This document shows, one piece after another, positions 10,439 to 21,200 of a stretch of DNA of 64,000 bases. A model generated the notes under the pieces. The model saw only the letters and a list, made by a program, of their open reading frames with translations. It ran no database searches and was not told the origin of the DNA. The DNA comes from Opitutales bacterium. GTDB lineage: Bacteria > Verrucomicrobiota > Verrucomicrobiia > Opitutales > Seribacteraceae. The stretch is from NCBI GenBank assembly GCA_028045305.1, contig JAOFTV010000002.1, positions 1 through 64,000 on the forward strand. Direction: 5' to 3'. Positions within the stretch are counted from its first letter, which is position 1. Each line of letters starts with the position of its first letter. The translations under genes were made by a program, and so were the position numbers.

Positions 10439-13105
10439 GTGAAGCCCTCCCGTACCTACAAGTCGTTGGCGGCAATTGAAGAAAAAATTAAATTTGCCCT
10501 ACTGCTTTTTCTTATCGGGCAAATTTTTTATTTAAGCTTCAGTAATATGCGGATTCCTCTTCCTCCAGTAATTTTAGATAAAATTATTGAAAACATTGAT
10601 GGAATCCCTCCTGGTTTTTCCATACATTCCAAAGGGTCAAGTTTGCACGGCTTTTCAGAACTTCACTTCAATGAATTGGGAATTTATCGTGACAATGAGA
10701 TTATTGTTAACTTGCATAACCTGGAAATTCATATCAACCCAGAGCTTTTAGCTGGAGACCATTCGCCTCCCTTGCTTTCATTATTTCTGACAAAAGGTTC
10801 AATAATTTTAAAAACAGGAACGAAAGAACTAGCAAATTTCAAAAACATAGCTTTTGAAAAAAACAGAGGCTCCAATTATCAACTCTCCGCAGATGTAGAT
10901 TTCGCAGGACATGAAATAAGATTCCATGGATGTTTTGATCTTTCCCACAATTCAGCACATAGGAAAAATTCAGACGAAAAAATATTGGAGGTTCTTGACC
11001 AAGCCGAGAAATTATTAGTGGAATTAGAGAAACAAAATGAGTTCATCCCTAGAACGAAATTCAATGCATTTGCAAACTGGTCGAACAATTCTCTTTCTCT
11101 TAAATTAAACCAAGTCGATGATACGGATGACCACTTCATTAAAGGATTGTCCCTAACATCCACAATAGAGTTGTGCGATCCGCCAAAGGCACAGGTCGTG
11201 GCCAAAGCAGATTCAATTAAGCTAAGTAATGGCTCAATCGATTCAGAATTCTTACAACCGAGAATTAATTTATTTTGGAAATTTTCACCAAAAAATAACT
11301 CCTCATTACCAAAGCACTGTAGAGCCTCTTTCAAACAGGTTAAACTGAATGGCATAATTGAAGGGACCATGCCCTCGTTTGATATTGAGACCGTTCAAGA
11401 CTCCAACCAAATAAATGTTCAAGTTTTTTCTCACTCAGATGTGGCACAAACCTGCTTACATTCAATTTGGAAGGATCTTAGGTGGAAACACCAAGGATTT
11501 GTCGATATCAGACCCGAGCTTTTTGATTTAAAAGCTAAACTACCTCAGGGAACTTTAAGAATACTAGATGGGAAAAAATTACAAATTCGCATTTCAGAAA
11601 ACCATTCTCCGATGGTCTCCGGTGGTCTTACCCAGTTTAGTGTTCTCGCCCACGATTTTTCATCACTTGAAACCCCCAGGGGACAATTTCGTCTGCTTGG
11701 AGAGTTAAGCAAAGACGGAAGCATTTATGTAAACGATGCTTACGGAAAGTTTGGCCGCTCTGAAGCAAAGGGCTCTTACAAACAAACCTGGAACCCCGCA
11801 GAGTTTCGGTTTTTGGTCAAAGGGACCTGCTTTCCACCTGATATTGCAAATTGGCTTGGTACATGGTGGATGCCCATCTGGAAAGAGTTTTCTTTTAAGG
11901 AAGAAGCCCCGGTTGGAGATTTTTCCATTACAGGAATTTGGGGGGGGGAACCAGGTACTTCTCGCACAGTCGGATCAGTACAGGCGAACAATATAAGCTA
12001 CCAAGATTTCTCAATTACCGAATCGGAAATCGTGGTAATGATAGACGAGAAGTCTACCGATTTGTATGCAGACAAAATATCCCACTCAGCAGGACAGATT
12101 GAAGGATGTTTATTCTTTCCACATAAAAAATTAAACTCTCCCCTAAATTTCAAATTTAGAGTAAGTGGAGACTTCCCCTTTGACGATGCCAAAAGCATAC
12201 TTGGACCTACCGCTGAAAAATCCTTAAATAATTTAAAGGCACCACTTTTAAAATGCGAAGGGAGCGGTGCCGTTTATAAAACCTTGCCTGAACCTCTCTC
12301 AGATGTAAACCTTACCTCTTTTACGCTTGGTATAAATTCAAGCATCCCGACAACTTACAGCGGGATACCAATTCAATCGCTGAGCGGAACTATTGAACGA
12401 CAAAAGGGTATACTTAAAGGCTTCTTCCCCAGGATTGAAATGGCTGAAGGAGAAGGTGCCATTTCTTTCGAGGAGATTTCCAGAGAGTCTGACTTGGTAA
12501 AAATCCATTTAAACATGGATGGAGCGAACCGAGTAAAATTAATCGACGCGATTGAACATGCAAAACTTATGGAGGCTTCAAAGGATGAAAACCCTTCCCT
12601 TGATAAAACTCCTATGGATAGCCGAGAAGAAGAAAATAACCTTGGAGGCAAATTAAATATTTCGTTTACCGCTGAAGGCCCTATTTCTGACCCAATGCAA
12701 TTTGTGGGATCTGGAATATCTGTTTTGACTGATGTGGAAATCGGTAGTATAAATTTCCTTGGTGGTATCCGATCTAAGCTTGGTGCATTCAACCTCCCAT
12801 TGCCTTCGGATGCACTGAGCTTCAATCGTCTTGAAGCACCTTTCTTCATTGACCATCAATTCCTACGTTTTGATGAAATAAATCTTTCCGGACCTTTATC
12901 GCTATTGGTAGCAAATGGGGACATCAATTTGGAAACTAAGGAAGTGAATCTAATTGCCGACCTGAAACTTGCTGGAAATTTAAAAATCCCTCTTGTCAAA
13001 CAACTGATAAACTTGGCCGACCCTCTGCCCAAAATGACTTCAATCAAAATTGCTGGACCATGGGCTAACCCAGCATGGCAAATCCACCTTACTCCAGGAC
13101 CTTAA
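10439..13105 (+). CDS. AsmA-like C-terminal region protein (888 aa), GTG start
   Basis: N-terminal TM, long beta-rich region, C-terminal GGKLNISFTAEGPISDP...INLADPLPKMTSIKIAGPWANPAW typical of AsmA-like families. Confidence 0.7.
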   Translation: MKPSRTYKSLAAIEEKIKFALLLFLIGQIFYLSFSNMRIPLPPVILDKIIENIDGIPPGFSIHSKGSSLHGFSELHFNELGIYRDNEIIVNLHNLEIHINPELLAGDHSPPLLSLFLTKGSIILKTGTKELANFKNIAFEKNRGSNYQLSADVDFAGHEIRFHGCFDLSHNSAHRKNSDEKILEVLDQAEKLLVELEKQNEFIPRTKFNAFANWSNNSLSLKLNQVDDTDDHFIKGLSLTSTIELCDPPKAQVVAKADSIKLSNGSIDSEFLQPRINLFWKFSPKNNSSLPKHCRASFKQVKLNGIIEGTMPSFDIETVQDSNQINVQVFSHSDVAQTCLHSIWKDLRWKHQGFVDIRPELFDLKAKLPQGTLRILDGKKLQIRISENHSPMVSGGLTQFSVLAHDFSSLETPRGQFRLLGELSKDGSIYVNDAYGKFGRSEAKGSYKQTWNPAEFRFLVKGTCFPPDIANWLGTWWMPIWKEFSFKEEAPVGDFSITGIWGGEPGTSRTVGSVQANNISYQDFSITESEIVVMIDEKSTDLYADKISHSAGQIEGCLFFPHKKLNSPLNFKFRVSGDFPFDDAKSILGPTAEKSLNNLKAPLLKCEGSGAVYKTLPEPLSDVNLTSFTLGINSSIPTTYSGIPIQSLSGTIERQKGILKGFFPRIEMAEGEGAISFEEISRESDLVKIHLNMDGANRVKLIDAIEHAKLMEASKDENPSLDKTPMDSREEENNLGGKLNISFTAEGPISDPMQFVGSGISVLTDVEIGSINFLGGIRSKLGAFNLPLPSDALSFNRLEAPFFIDHQFLRFDEINLSGPLSLLVANGDINLETKEVNLIADLKLAGNLKIPLVKQLINLADPLPKMTSIKIAGPWANPAWQIHLTPGP

Positions 13106-13225
13106 ATTTTAAAATCTCATTAAAACATCCAAGAAAGTAACTATTAAAAAATTCAAACATTGCATGATTTCAGAAATAAGTTTTGATGGACTTATGTTTA
13201 ATCATCAAATTGGGAGGAACCTAAG

Positions 13226-13690
13226 TTGGACTTAAGCGAATTAAAAGGAATTATTTCATTAGTTCAGAAATCCGATCTCACCGAGTTGGAAATTGAGTTT
13301 AAAGATATCAAACTTCGAATGACTCGACCCGGAGCAATTACTCCTGGCCATGATAGCGTTCGAGAAATTGTCGTGCAGGCACCTCCTCCGACTCCGTCAG
13401 GAACCACCCCTCCCCCTTCTGTCTCCAAAGGCCTAGACTCCGCAGACGAGGACCTTGCTGTTTTCAACTCGCCCATGGTTGGCACATTTTACCGCAAACC
13501 ATCACCAGATGACCCTTCATTTGTGAAAATTGGTGACTCCGTTAAAAAAGGAGATGTTCTTTGTATTATCGAAGCAATGAAGGTGATGAACGAAATTCAA
13601 TCAGAAATCACCGGAGAGATCGTAGATATTTTAGTGGAGGATGGAAGCAGTGTAGAATTTGGCCAAACCCTCTTCAGAATAAAGCCCTAG
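13226..13690 (+). CDS. accB: Acetyl-CoA carboxylase biotin carboxyl carrier protein (TTG start)
   Basis: Biotinylation motif EAMKVMNEI, Pro-rich linker; GGGAGGAA Shine-Dalgarno upstream of TTG. Confidence 0.95.
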   Translation: MDLSELKGIISLVQKSDLTELEIEFKDIKLRMTRPGAITPGHDSVREIVVQAPPPTPSGTTPPPSVSKGLDSADEDLAVFNSPMVGTFYRKPSPDDPSFVKIGDSVKKGDVLCIIEAMKVMNEIQSEITGEIVDILVEDGSSVEFGQTLFRIKP

Positions 13691-13702
13691 CCTTTTGCTT
13701 GC

Positions 13703-15076
13703 ATGATTCGAAAGATCCTCATTGCAAATAGGGGCGAAATCGCCTTAAGAATTGTTCGAGCCTGTCGCGAACTTGGTATACAAACACTTGCCGTCTACTC
13801 GGAAGCAGACGAACAATCACTCCATGTTCAATTAGCGGACGAGGCTATTTGCATTGGGCCTGCCCAAAGTGCAGAAAGTTACCTGCGTGCAGATCGAATT
13901 TTAAGTGCTGCTGAAATTGCTGACGTAGACGCTATTCATCCAGGTTATGGCTTTTTGTCCGAAAATGCTGAATTTGCCGAGCAGTGTGCTTCCTGTAACA
14001 TAAATTTCATTGGCCCGAAAGCGGAGACTATTCGCAAAATGGGTGATAAAGCGATGGCCCGGGAAACTGTGGACAAAGCAGGCGTCCCAATTATCCCCGG
14101 TAGTGATGGCCCAATCGAGAATGAGAATGATGCAATTAAAGTTGCCAAAAAGATCGGTTTCCCCGTAATCATCAAAGCAGTAGCTGGAGGTGGTGGCAGA
14201 GGTATGAGAATTGCTCACAATGCGGTTACTTTTGCCCGCGAATTTCAATCTGCCCGTCTAGAAGCAACTAAGGCTTTCGGGAATGGTGCACTCTATGTAG
14301 AGAAGTATTTAGAAAATCCACGCCATATAGAATTCCAAGTTTTAGCTGACAACCACGGAAATGTCATACACTTAGGAGAAAGGGATTGTTCTGTTCAAAG
14401 AAGGCATCAAAAAGTTATCGAAGAGGCACCCTCTCCCTTTCTGGACAAAAACTTAAGAGCTCGAATGGGAAAAGCTGCAGTAAAAGCCACCCTTGCCGCT
14501 GACTATGTTAACGCAGGAACTATTGAATTCCTTGTCGATGAAAAAGGTAATTTTTACTTCATTGAAATGAACACTCGCATACAGGTTGAGCATGCCGTTA
14601 CTGAAGAAGTAACAGGGATTGATCTGATTAAAGAACAAATTCAAATTGCTTCCGGTAATCGTTTATCCATATCCCAAAAAGAAGTCACCTTTGAAAAGCA
14701 CGCTATTGAGTGCAGAATTTGTGCTGAAAATCCAGCTCGTAATTTTTCCCCTTCTCCTGGTTCAATCTCTTTATATTATGCACCAGGTGGTCATGGCGTT
14801 CGTGTCGACTCGCATGCTTATGGAGGTTACACAGTATCTCCTTACTACGATAGTATGATTGCTAAACTAATTACCTATGGAAGCACTCGTAAGATAGCTT
14901 TGGATCGAATGTACCGTGCACTTAGTGAGTACATTATCAGGGGCATAGATACAAATGTAGAATTTCTTAAAGCCGTCATCCTAGATCCGGGATTCCGACA
15001 AGGAGAAGCAACAACCTCTTACATCGAGGAGTTCCTCTCACGAGCCCCTAAAGATGTTTTTCAAAAATCAGAATAG
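13703..15076 (+). CDS. accC: Acetyl-CoA carboxylase biotin carboxylase subunit
   Basis: [53 protein letters not shown] motifs. Confidence 0.98.
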   Translation: MIRKILIANRGEIALRIVRACRELGIQTLAVYSEADEQSLHVQLADEAICIGPAQSAESYLRADRILSAAEIADVDAIHPGYGFLSENAEFAEQCASCNINFIGPKAETIRKMGDKAMARETVDKAGVPIIPGSDGPIENENDAIKVAKKIGFPVIIKAVAGGGGRGMRIAHNAVTFAREFQSARLEATKAFGNGALYVEKYLENPRHIEFQVLADNHGNVIHLGERDCSVQRRHQKVIEEAPSPFLDKNLRARMGKAAVKATLAADYVNAGTIEFLVDEKGNFYFIEMNTRIQVEHAVTEEVTGIDLIKEQIQIASGNRLSISQKEVTFEKHAIECRICAENPARNFSPSPGSISLYYAPGGHGVRVDSHAYGGYTVSPYYDSMIAKLITYGSTRKIALDRMYRALSEYIIRGIDTNVEFLKAVILDPGFRQGEATTSYIEEFLSRAPKDVFQKSE

Positions 15077-15096
15077 TTCGTAACACCATTCGCCCC

Positions 15097-15552
15097 ATGA
15101 CTAAAAAAAAGAACAACCCCGACATCGAAGATTCTGTACCCAGTTTGTCTGACGAATCTGCCGGCCTCGGCACGATACGAATCAACCACAGCGTAATTGC
15201 CGGAATTGTTCGTTTGGCCACTCAATCAGTAACTGGGGTAATCAATGTGGGTGGTGCTGGAGTCGTTGAAGGATTAACCGACTTTTTTTCCAAGAAAGAA
15301 TCGGAACGCGGAGTAAATGTTACCGAATGTGAAGACGGGGGCTATGAGATTGAAGTAAGAGTGGTTTTAAAATTTGGTGTAGACCTTGCTAAAACGGGAA
15401 CTCAAGTTCAAGACGCTATTCGCGAGCAAATTCTTTCCATGACTGGCAACCATGCAAAAATTATCAATGTCGTTATAGACGATATTAAGCAAGAATCATT
15501 GGATCCGGATGAAGATCCTGAGGATTCTTGGACCGGTCCCGCTTCTGACTAA
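15097..15552 (+). CDS. Asp23/Gls24 family envelope stress protein
   Basis: IRINHSVIAGIVRLATQSVTGVINV...GYEIEVRVVLKFGVDLAKTGTQVQDAIREQI typical of Asp23 family. Confidence 0.88.
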   Translation: MTKKKNNPDIEDSVPSLSDESAGLGTIRINHSVIAGIVRLATQSVTGVINVGGAGVVEGLTDFFSKKESERGVNVTECEDGGYEIEVRVVLKFGVDLAKTGTQVQDAIREQILSMTGNHAKIINVVIDDIKQESLDPDEDPEDSWTGPASD

Positions 15553-15569
15553 TTTTTTTACCAAGTATT

Positions 15570-16022
15570 ATGCTTGGCCCTATCAAAAACTATCCTTCTC
15601 TAGAAATTGGAGATGCAATGGACTCCATGGTTCTTTGGTACGGTATGTGCCTAATTTTTCTTTTGCTTTTAATTTGGGGGTTAATTCGAAAATTTCGATC
15701 GGAGTTAGTCCCTGTTTTTAATGATGACGATGGTACGGTTCAAATAACCCCACAAGCTCTTCGGGAACTGGTCAGAAAATCATGTACTTCCATTGCAGGG
15801 GTTCACTCACCCGCAACCAGTATAAAAAAACAAGGCTCCAAACTTCGATTAAAAGTACAAATTCGTGTAGAACAAAACTCAAAAGTCAAAGATACACGAT
15901 TACTCTTAAAGCAACAACTCGAGTCTGTAATGGTGGATAACTTAAATTTCAGTAATTTTGGAGGAATTGATTTGGTAATTCGGGGATTTCAAGAAGAAAA
16001 AAAAGATAAGCAGTCGGATTGA
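15570..16022 (+). CDS. Membrane-anchored Asp23-like (AmaP-like) protein
   Basis: One N-terminal TM plus domain resembling the preceding Asp23-like protein (VQITPQALRELVRKSCTSIAGV). Confidence 0.6.
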   Translation: MLGPIKNYPSLEIGDAMDSMVLWYGMCLIFLLLLIWGLIRKFRSELVPVFNDDDGTVQITPQALRELVRKSCTSIAGVHSPATSIKKQGSKLRLKVQIRVEQNSKVKDTRLLLKQQLESVMVDNLNFSNFGGIDLVIRGFQEEKKDKQSD

Positions 16023-16036
16023 TACAAAATATGTAA

Positions 16037-17149
16037 TTACAGACCCCTCTGTGTTTTATCCCTTATTTGCTTAAGTACAGGAGGACCAAATTTAATAGAT
16101 ATCTCCTGATCCCTCAACAAGACTTTCCAGCCTTCCGTTAATCGATTAACCCAAGCCTCTTCTCTTATCCAGGCAGTTCCAATTGGTCTCGAACAACTAG
16201 GAGAATATCCTCCCGAAAGCACTCTTCCAGACTCTGTACCCTCTGAATCAAGAATGATAGCGCCTGCACGGGGAATTCTTCTGCCAATCGCTTCGTAATA
16301 TCCAACATATCCCTCGGAACCATGTTCCTTTTCATAGCATAGCATCTTGTCGCCAAGAAAAGATGGTTTATTCCAACCAACTGCCCAGCCAAGTCTGGCT
16401 TGTATGGGAGTGATCTTCTCGCTTATTTCATGACCATGAAGTGGGAATCCTGCTTCTAATCTCAAACTATCTCTTGCCGCCAAACCCGCCCAATTTATTC
16501 CTGATGACTGGAAGGATTCAGCTAATCTTTCGACGATGCTATTTGAACAGTATATCTCAAACCCGTCTTCTCCAGTGTAACCGGTCCGAGCAAGTATGGT
16601 TTTTTCACCAAATAATAGAGGTTGGGAAAATCGCATTTTGGAGATCCCTGTTGTTTCGATCTCCAAAGAATTTGCTAGCAATGTAGCAGAAGCGGGGCCT
16701 TGTATAGCAAGTAAACCAAAAGAATTAGAAAGATCAAGAACCTGACAATTAAGACCCTTTTTTCTTTCCGTTAAGTGATCATAATCCTTTGTTATATTTG
16801 AAGCATTAACACAAAGAAAATAGCCGTCTTCAGCCAATCGATAAACTATCAAATCATCTATCACGCCACCCTGCTCATTACACATAAAGGTATATTGAGC
16901 ACACCCTATCTCACATTTAGATAAATCGTTTGTTAGCAAACCATTGAGAAATTTCAATGCATCTGGTCCGGAGACATCGATTTCCCCCATATGACTTACA
17001 TCAAACGCCCTTGCATGTTGCCTGACTCCCAAGTGTTCCTCCAATGCACTCCCGTATGAAACAGGCATTTCCCAACCTGCAAAAGGAGCAAATTTAGCAT
17101 TATTAGCGGCGTGAAAATTTCGCAAAGGAAGTTTTTTTAGCTCAGTCAT
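16037..17149 (-). CDS. gcvT: Glycine cleavage system aminomethyltransferase T (ORF extends to 17164)
   Basis: FAPFAGWEMPVSYGS, FDVSHMGEIDVSGPDA, TGYTGEDGFEIY, GLAARDSLRLEAGFPLHGHEI motifs. Confidence 0.96.
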   Translation of the reverse strand: MTELKKLPLRNFHAANNAKFAPFAGWEMPVSYGSALEEHLGVRQHARAFDVSHMGEIDVSGPDALKFLNGLLTNDLSKCEIGCAQYTFMCNEQGGVIDDLIVYRLAEDGYFLCVNASNITKDYDHLTERKKGLNCQVLDLSNSFGLLAIQGPASATLLANSLEIETTGISKMRFSQPLLFGEKTILARTGYTGEDGFEIYCSNSIVERLAESFQSSGINWAGLAARDSLRLEAGFPLHGHEISEKITPIQARLGWAVGWNKPSFLGDKMLCYEKEHGSEGYVGYYEAIGRRIPRAGAIILDSEGTESGRVLSGGYSPSCSRPIGTAWIREEAWVNRLTEGWKVLLRDQEISIKFGPPVLKQIRDKTQRGL

Positions 17150-17238
17150 GATCAGAGCTTGCAAACATGGCGGGCAAGGTTTTGTTTGTCACTACTAATG
17201 AGCCATTGCTCGGATAAAATACATCAATCTAAACTGGC

Positions 17239-18300
17239 ATGACCTCTGATTTGGTCATTGCCATTGCCCTGACAATCGGAATCTCAGCATTATGCTCGGT
17301 CCTCGAGGCTATGATCCTCAGTATTACAACTGCTGAAATTGAAAACTTTAAAAACCAGGCCCCAAAGCGTGGAACTCTCTTAAAGAAATATCGTTTAGAA
17401 ATAGAAGAGACAAGTTCTGCAATTCTTAGTCTCAATACAATAGCTAATACACTCGGGGCAACTTTGGTTGGAGGTCTAGCAGAAAAATCATTTGGAGGTG
17501 GAGAGAATTCCCTCCTACTTTTTGCTTGTGGCATGACTGCAGGTATCCTTTTTTTTGCAGAAATTCTGCCAAAAAACTTTACGGTATCCCACAGGGCGGA
17601 AATGCTTTTTTTGTTAGTTCCTCCATTAGCTATCGTTAGATGGTCGATGTCTCCCATATCAAAATTTTGCAAAGTAACTATGAACTTAGTAGTTCCTGAA
17701 AAAGAAAAGAAAGCGGAAGAGGATGAAGAAGAAATTATTTTACTCGCACAAAAGGGTGCAAAGGATGGAACACTGACCAACCAAGAAAGCGATTGGGTTA
17801 CTAACGCACTTAAGCTAGACGAGATCAGGGTTTCTAAAATCATGACTCCAAGAACCGTGACCTTTGCGCTGGAAGAATGTACAAGTATCAAAGAAACCTT
17901 TAAAATTCACCCAAATGTGCCCTTTGCCAGGATTCCGGTTTTTGCGGATAATATTGATCAAATAACAGGGATTGTGCGCCGAAGGGACTTGTACAATGCC
18001 ATGATCGAAGAGAATGGAAATCAAACTCTTTCGAAAATATCCAAGGAACCGTTATTCATTCCAGAAAACACCTCTGCAGACAAAGCACTTCGACTTCTTT
18101 TGGCAGAACATTGTCAGTTATCAATTGTAGTTGATGAATTTGGGTCCGTATCTGGAGTGCTAGCTCTTGAGGACATCGTTGAAAGCATCCTTGGTCAGGA
18201 AATTTTTGAACTCGACGATCTTGCGGTAGACATGCGTGAATTGGCCAGACGCAGGCACCTTGCTCAAGCAAAGTCTTCTAATTCCCTAAACACGAAATGA
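17239..18300 (+). CDS. CNNM transmembrane / CBS-pair (hemolysin/CorC-like) protein
   Basis: N-terminal CNNM-type TM region, KIMTPRTVTFAL, CBS pair, LSIVVDEFGSVSGVLALEDIVE. Confidence 0.92.
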   Translation: MTSDLVIAIALTIGISALCSVLEAMILSITTAEIENFKNQAPKRGTLLKKYRLEIEETSSAILSLNTIANTLGATLVGGLAEKSFGGGENSLLLFACGMTAGILFFAEILPKNFTVSHRAEMLFLLVPPLAIVRWSMSPISKFCKVTMNLVVPEKEKKAEEDEEEIILLAQKGAKDGTLTNQESDWVTNALKLDEIRVSKIMTPRTVTFALEECTSIKETFKIHPNVPFARIPVFADNIDQITGIVRRRDLYNAMIEENGNQTLSKISKEPLFIPENTSADKALRLLLAEHCQLSIVVDEFGSVSGVLALEDIVESILGQEIFELDDLAVDMRELARRRHLAQAKSSNSLNTK

Positions 18301-19154
18301 TAACATTTCTTAAAAGTACCTATGCCCATTGGGTACATGATCTTAGTCCCTTTCTTTGGGAATTCCCAGGTTCATGGGCGGGATGGGGTCCTGGAGGCAT
18401 AAGATGGTATGGCGTCTCATACTTAGCAGGGTTCCTTGTTGCTTACCTTTTGCTTATTCAGGCAAACAAGTCCGGAAAAAGTCCATACGACAAAGAGCAG
18501 TCCTTAAATCTTATGACTTTTCAGGTGCTTGGAGTTTTATTTGGAGGCAGGATAGGTTATGCTATATTATATCAAACCGAAAGGGTTCTCGAAGATCCAT
18601 TATTTATCCTTCGCGTCTGGGAAGGTGGCATGGCAAGCCATGGGGGTTTCATTGGAGTCATCATCGCCACAATTTGGTATGTGAGGCAATCGAAACAAGG
18701 TTTTTGGCCGGTTGCTGATTTAATCGCTACTATAGTTCCCCCAGGGTTTTTCTTCGGACGAATTGCAAACTTTATTAATGGAGAGCTATGGGGGAAAACA
18801 ACCGAGGTGAGTTGGGGGGTTCTGTTTCCAGGTGCTCCTGGGTTTGCTGAAGGCATAGCTAGGCATCCCTCCCAGCTTTATGCAGCTTGCCTCGAAGGCC
18901 TTGCTGTTTTTGCCTTTGTACAATGGCGATTTTGGAAAACCAATGTTTATGTACGAACGCCCGGTCGACTCGGCGGCGAGTTTCTTGTCGCTTATTCCGT
19001 TGCTCGAATTATTGGAGAGTTCTTTCGGGAACCGGATGCATCCCTAATTTTAGGTATGTCCCGTGGCCAATTTTATTCCATCCTGCTCGCAATCGCGGGC
19101 ATTTTTGTTATTCTACTATCCGAACTTAGACGCTCAAAAAAAGCGACTCTTTGA
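18297..19154 (+). CDS. lgt: Prolipoprotein diacylglyceryl transferase
   Basis: GIRWYGVSYLAGF, LGVLFGGRIGY, GMASHGGFIG, GRIANFINGELWG, HPSQLYAACLEG motifs. Confidence 0.97.
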   Translation: MITFLKSTYAHWVHDLSPFLWEFPGSWAGWGPGGIRWYGVSYLAGFLVAYLLLIQANKSGKSPYDKEQSLNLMTFQVLGVLFGGRIGYAILYQTERVLEDPLFILRVWEGGMASHGGFIGVIIATIWYVRQSKQGFWPVADLIATIVPPGFFFGRIANFINGELWGKTTEVSWGVLFPGAPGFAEGIARHPSQLYAACLEGLAVFAFVQWRFWKTNVYVRTPGRLGGEFLVAYSVARIIGEFFREPDASLILGMSRGQFYSILLAIAGIFVILLSELRRSKKATL

Positions 19155-19272
19155 TTATGTTCGTTTTAAAAATCCATTCATGACAAAAAGAGGATTTTAT
19201 TAATGTGAATGGTTTCTCTTTGACAGTATTCGAAAAACGCAGACAAACTCTTAGAAGACATTTAGAACATCC

Positions 19273-20313
19273 ATGATAAGTAATTTGTTTGGCTTCCTTT
19301 CCAATGATATCGGTATCGACCTTGGTACCGCAAACACCTTGGTTTTTGTTAAGGACAGGGGAATTGTACTTCGAGAGCCTAGCGTTGTAGCGAGGTACAA
19401 AACAAGCAAGAAGGTATGTGCAGTAGGTTCTGAAGCCAAACGCATGCTCGGCAGAACCCCAGGAACCATTGAAGCTCTGCGACCTATGAAAGATGGAGTG
19501 ATTGCGGATTTTGAAATTTCTGAAGCCATGCTTCGTTACTTCATCGAAAAAGTCGATAAAAGGAAATTAGTTCCTCCTCGTGTAGTTATTGCTGTTCCAT
19601 CTGGCATCACAGCGGTAGAAAAAAGAGCGGTCAAAGATTCGGCCATTCGAGCCGGTGCCAGAGAGGTGCTTTTGCTTGGAGAACCAATGGCAGCATCTAT
19701 TGGAGCCGGCCTTCCCATTCACGATGAATATGCCAACATGATTGTAGACATTGGCGGAGGAACCACTGAAGTTGCCATTATTTCTATCTCTGGAGTATCT
19801 TTTCAAAGAAGTATTCGAGTTGGCGGAGATGAATTGGATGAAGCAATCGTGGCTTACATGAAACGGGCTTACGGCTTACTCATTGGCGAACGAACTGCAG
19901 AGGAAATTAAATTTACCGTCGGCTCAGCAGCACCCTTGGACGCCGGTGAGCTTAGCCTAGATGTTCGTGGGAGAGATTCAACTGCTGGTTTACCCAAGAC
20001 CATTCACATCACTTCTCAAGAGATTCGAGAGGAGGCTCTAAGAGAGGTGGTTCAGCAAATTACCGATCTAGTTAAAAATGCATTGGATCGGTGCCAACCT
20101 GAGCACTCAGCTGATTTAATTGACCGAGGGATCGTACTTGCAGGTGGCGGAGCTTTAATCCGTGGACTTGACCAAGTCATAAGTGATGCCACTGGACTTA
20201 CCGTGATCCAGGCAGAAGACCCACTAAGTTGCGTGGCTAATGGAACCGGGGAGTTCCTTAATCTTCTAGACAGCCTCAGTCGCGAACAAATCGACCGCTT
20301 GGTCACCCAGTAA
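19273..20313 (+). CDS. mreB: Rod shape-determining protein MreB
   Basis: DIGIDLGTANTLVFVK, MIVDIGGGTTEVAIIS, VRGRDSTAGLPKTI, GIVLAGGGALIRGLD motifs. Confidence 0.98.
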   Translation: MISNLFGFLSNDIGIDLGTANTLVFVKDRGIVLREPSVVARYKTSKKVCAVGSEAKRMLGRTPGTIEALRPMKDGVIADFEISEAMLRYFIEKVDKRKLVPPRVVIAVPSGITAVEKRAVKDSAIRAGAREVLLLGEPMAASIGAGLPIHDEYANMIVDIGGGTTEVAIISISGVSFQRSIRVGGDELDEAIVAYMKRAYGLLIGERTAEEIKFTVGSAAPLDAGELSLDVRGRDSTAGLPKTIHITSQEIREEALREVVQQITDLVKNALDRCQPEHSADLIDRGIVLAGGGALIRGLDQVISDATGLTVIQAEDPLSCVANGTGEFLNLLDSLSREQIDRLVTQ

Positions 20314-20323
20314 TTTTCAACAA

Positions 20324-21181
20324 TTGGCCGCTCCCAAGGACAGGCCCCAAATTGGACCTTTTGCACTGCTCGGTCTGTTCATTTTTGCCTGGACCCTAAT
20401 TCCATCTGCGTGGAAAGCTATCTCAAAAACTGCCTTTGATGAGTTCCAAGCTCCTTTATGGGAAATCTCATCGCGAATTTCTGACCTCTCCAATTATTGG
20501 GGGCATCAAACAGATTCCAAGAAAACCTTAATCGCGAAAAATCGTGACCTTGCCAGGATTCGTGCAGACTGGAACCTGCAAGAATCCAGGAAGAACAATT
20601 GGGAAAATGAGTTGGCCAAAATGAATGGATTAAGGGCCCACCTTCAGGCCCTACAGTCCCAAATTGGTCTTGATGAACCCAAGCCTTTCACTCCAGTTCT
20701 TGCACGAGTTACAAATCGTTCATTATCTGGTTGGTGGCAGTCTATTTCTTTAAGAAAAGGGGCGAGAGATGGATTGCGAGTTAAACAGGGTGCAATTTTT
20801 TACGATGGGATTGCCGGAAGACTATCGACCGTTTATTCGAGTTCTTCTGAGCTTGAACTCGCAAGTAGCCCAAACTTTAGAATTGTGGCATCGTTCAGAG
20901 GTGATGACCGCCCGGTAACATTCCAGGGGGGAGGAATTCTCCCTGGTGGAAGGCCCTGGGGAATGGTCTTTGACATCCCGCATGATTTACAAGCTGATGA
21001 AAAAGCTCCTCTTTTCTTAGTTACATCAGCACTTGGTGGTACCTTTCCCAGTGGATTACCAATTGGACACGTTTTAGAACTCGAAGAAAGTGGAGACGGC
21101 TTATTTAAAACGGGCCGAGTACTCCTTCCTCAGTCACTCGCTAAGATATCTGAAGTAACTCTTCTGCTATCAGATTCATAA
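20324..21181 (+). CDS. mreC: Rod shape-determining protein MreC (TTG start)
   Basis: Immediately downstream of mreB; N-terminal TM, coiled coil, VLARVTNRSLSGWWQSISLRKGARDGLRVKQGAI. Confidence 0.9.
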   Translation: MAAPKDRPQIGPFALLGLFIFAWTLIPSAWKAISKTAFDEFQAPLWEISSRISDLSNYWGHQTDSKKTLIAKNRDLARIRADWNLQESRKNNWENELAKMNGLRAHLQALQSQIGLDEPKPFTPVLARVTNRSLSGWWQSISLRKGARDGLRVKQGAIFYDGIAGRLSTVYSSSSELELASSPNFRIVASFRGDDRPVTFQGGGILPGGRPWGMVFDIPHDLQADEKAPLFLVTSALGGTFPSGLPIGHVLELEESGDGLFKTGRVLLPQSLAKISEVTLLLSDS

Positions 21182-21200
21182 ACTGTAAAGATAGAACAGG

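Noticed and set aside
12373-12849. 158-aa minus-strand ORF (and 10879..11370, 163 aa)
   Set aside because: Antisense shadows of the AsmA-like gene; no recognisable domain
17150-17238. Possible glycine riboswitch upstream of gcvT
   Set aside because: Short divergent intergenic region lacks recognisable tandem glycine aptamer features
17229-17891. 220-aa ORF on the minus strand
   Set aside because: Fully antisense to the well-supported CNNM/CBS gene; low-complexity Ser/Phe/Ile-rich translation typical of shadow ORFs
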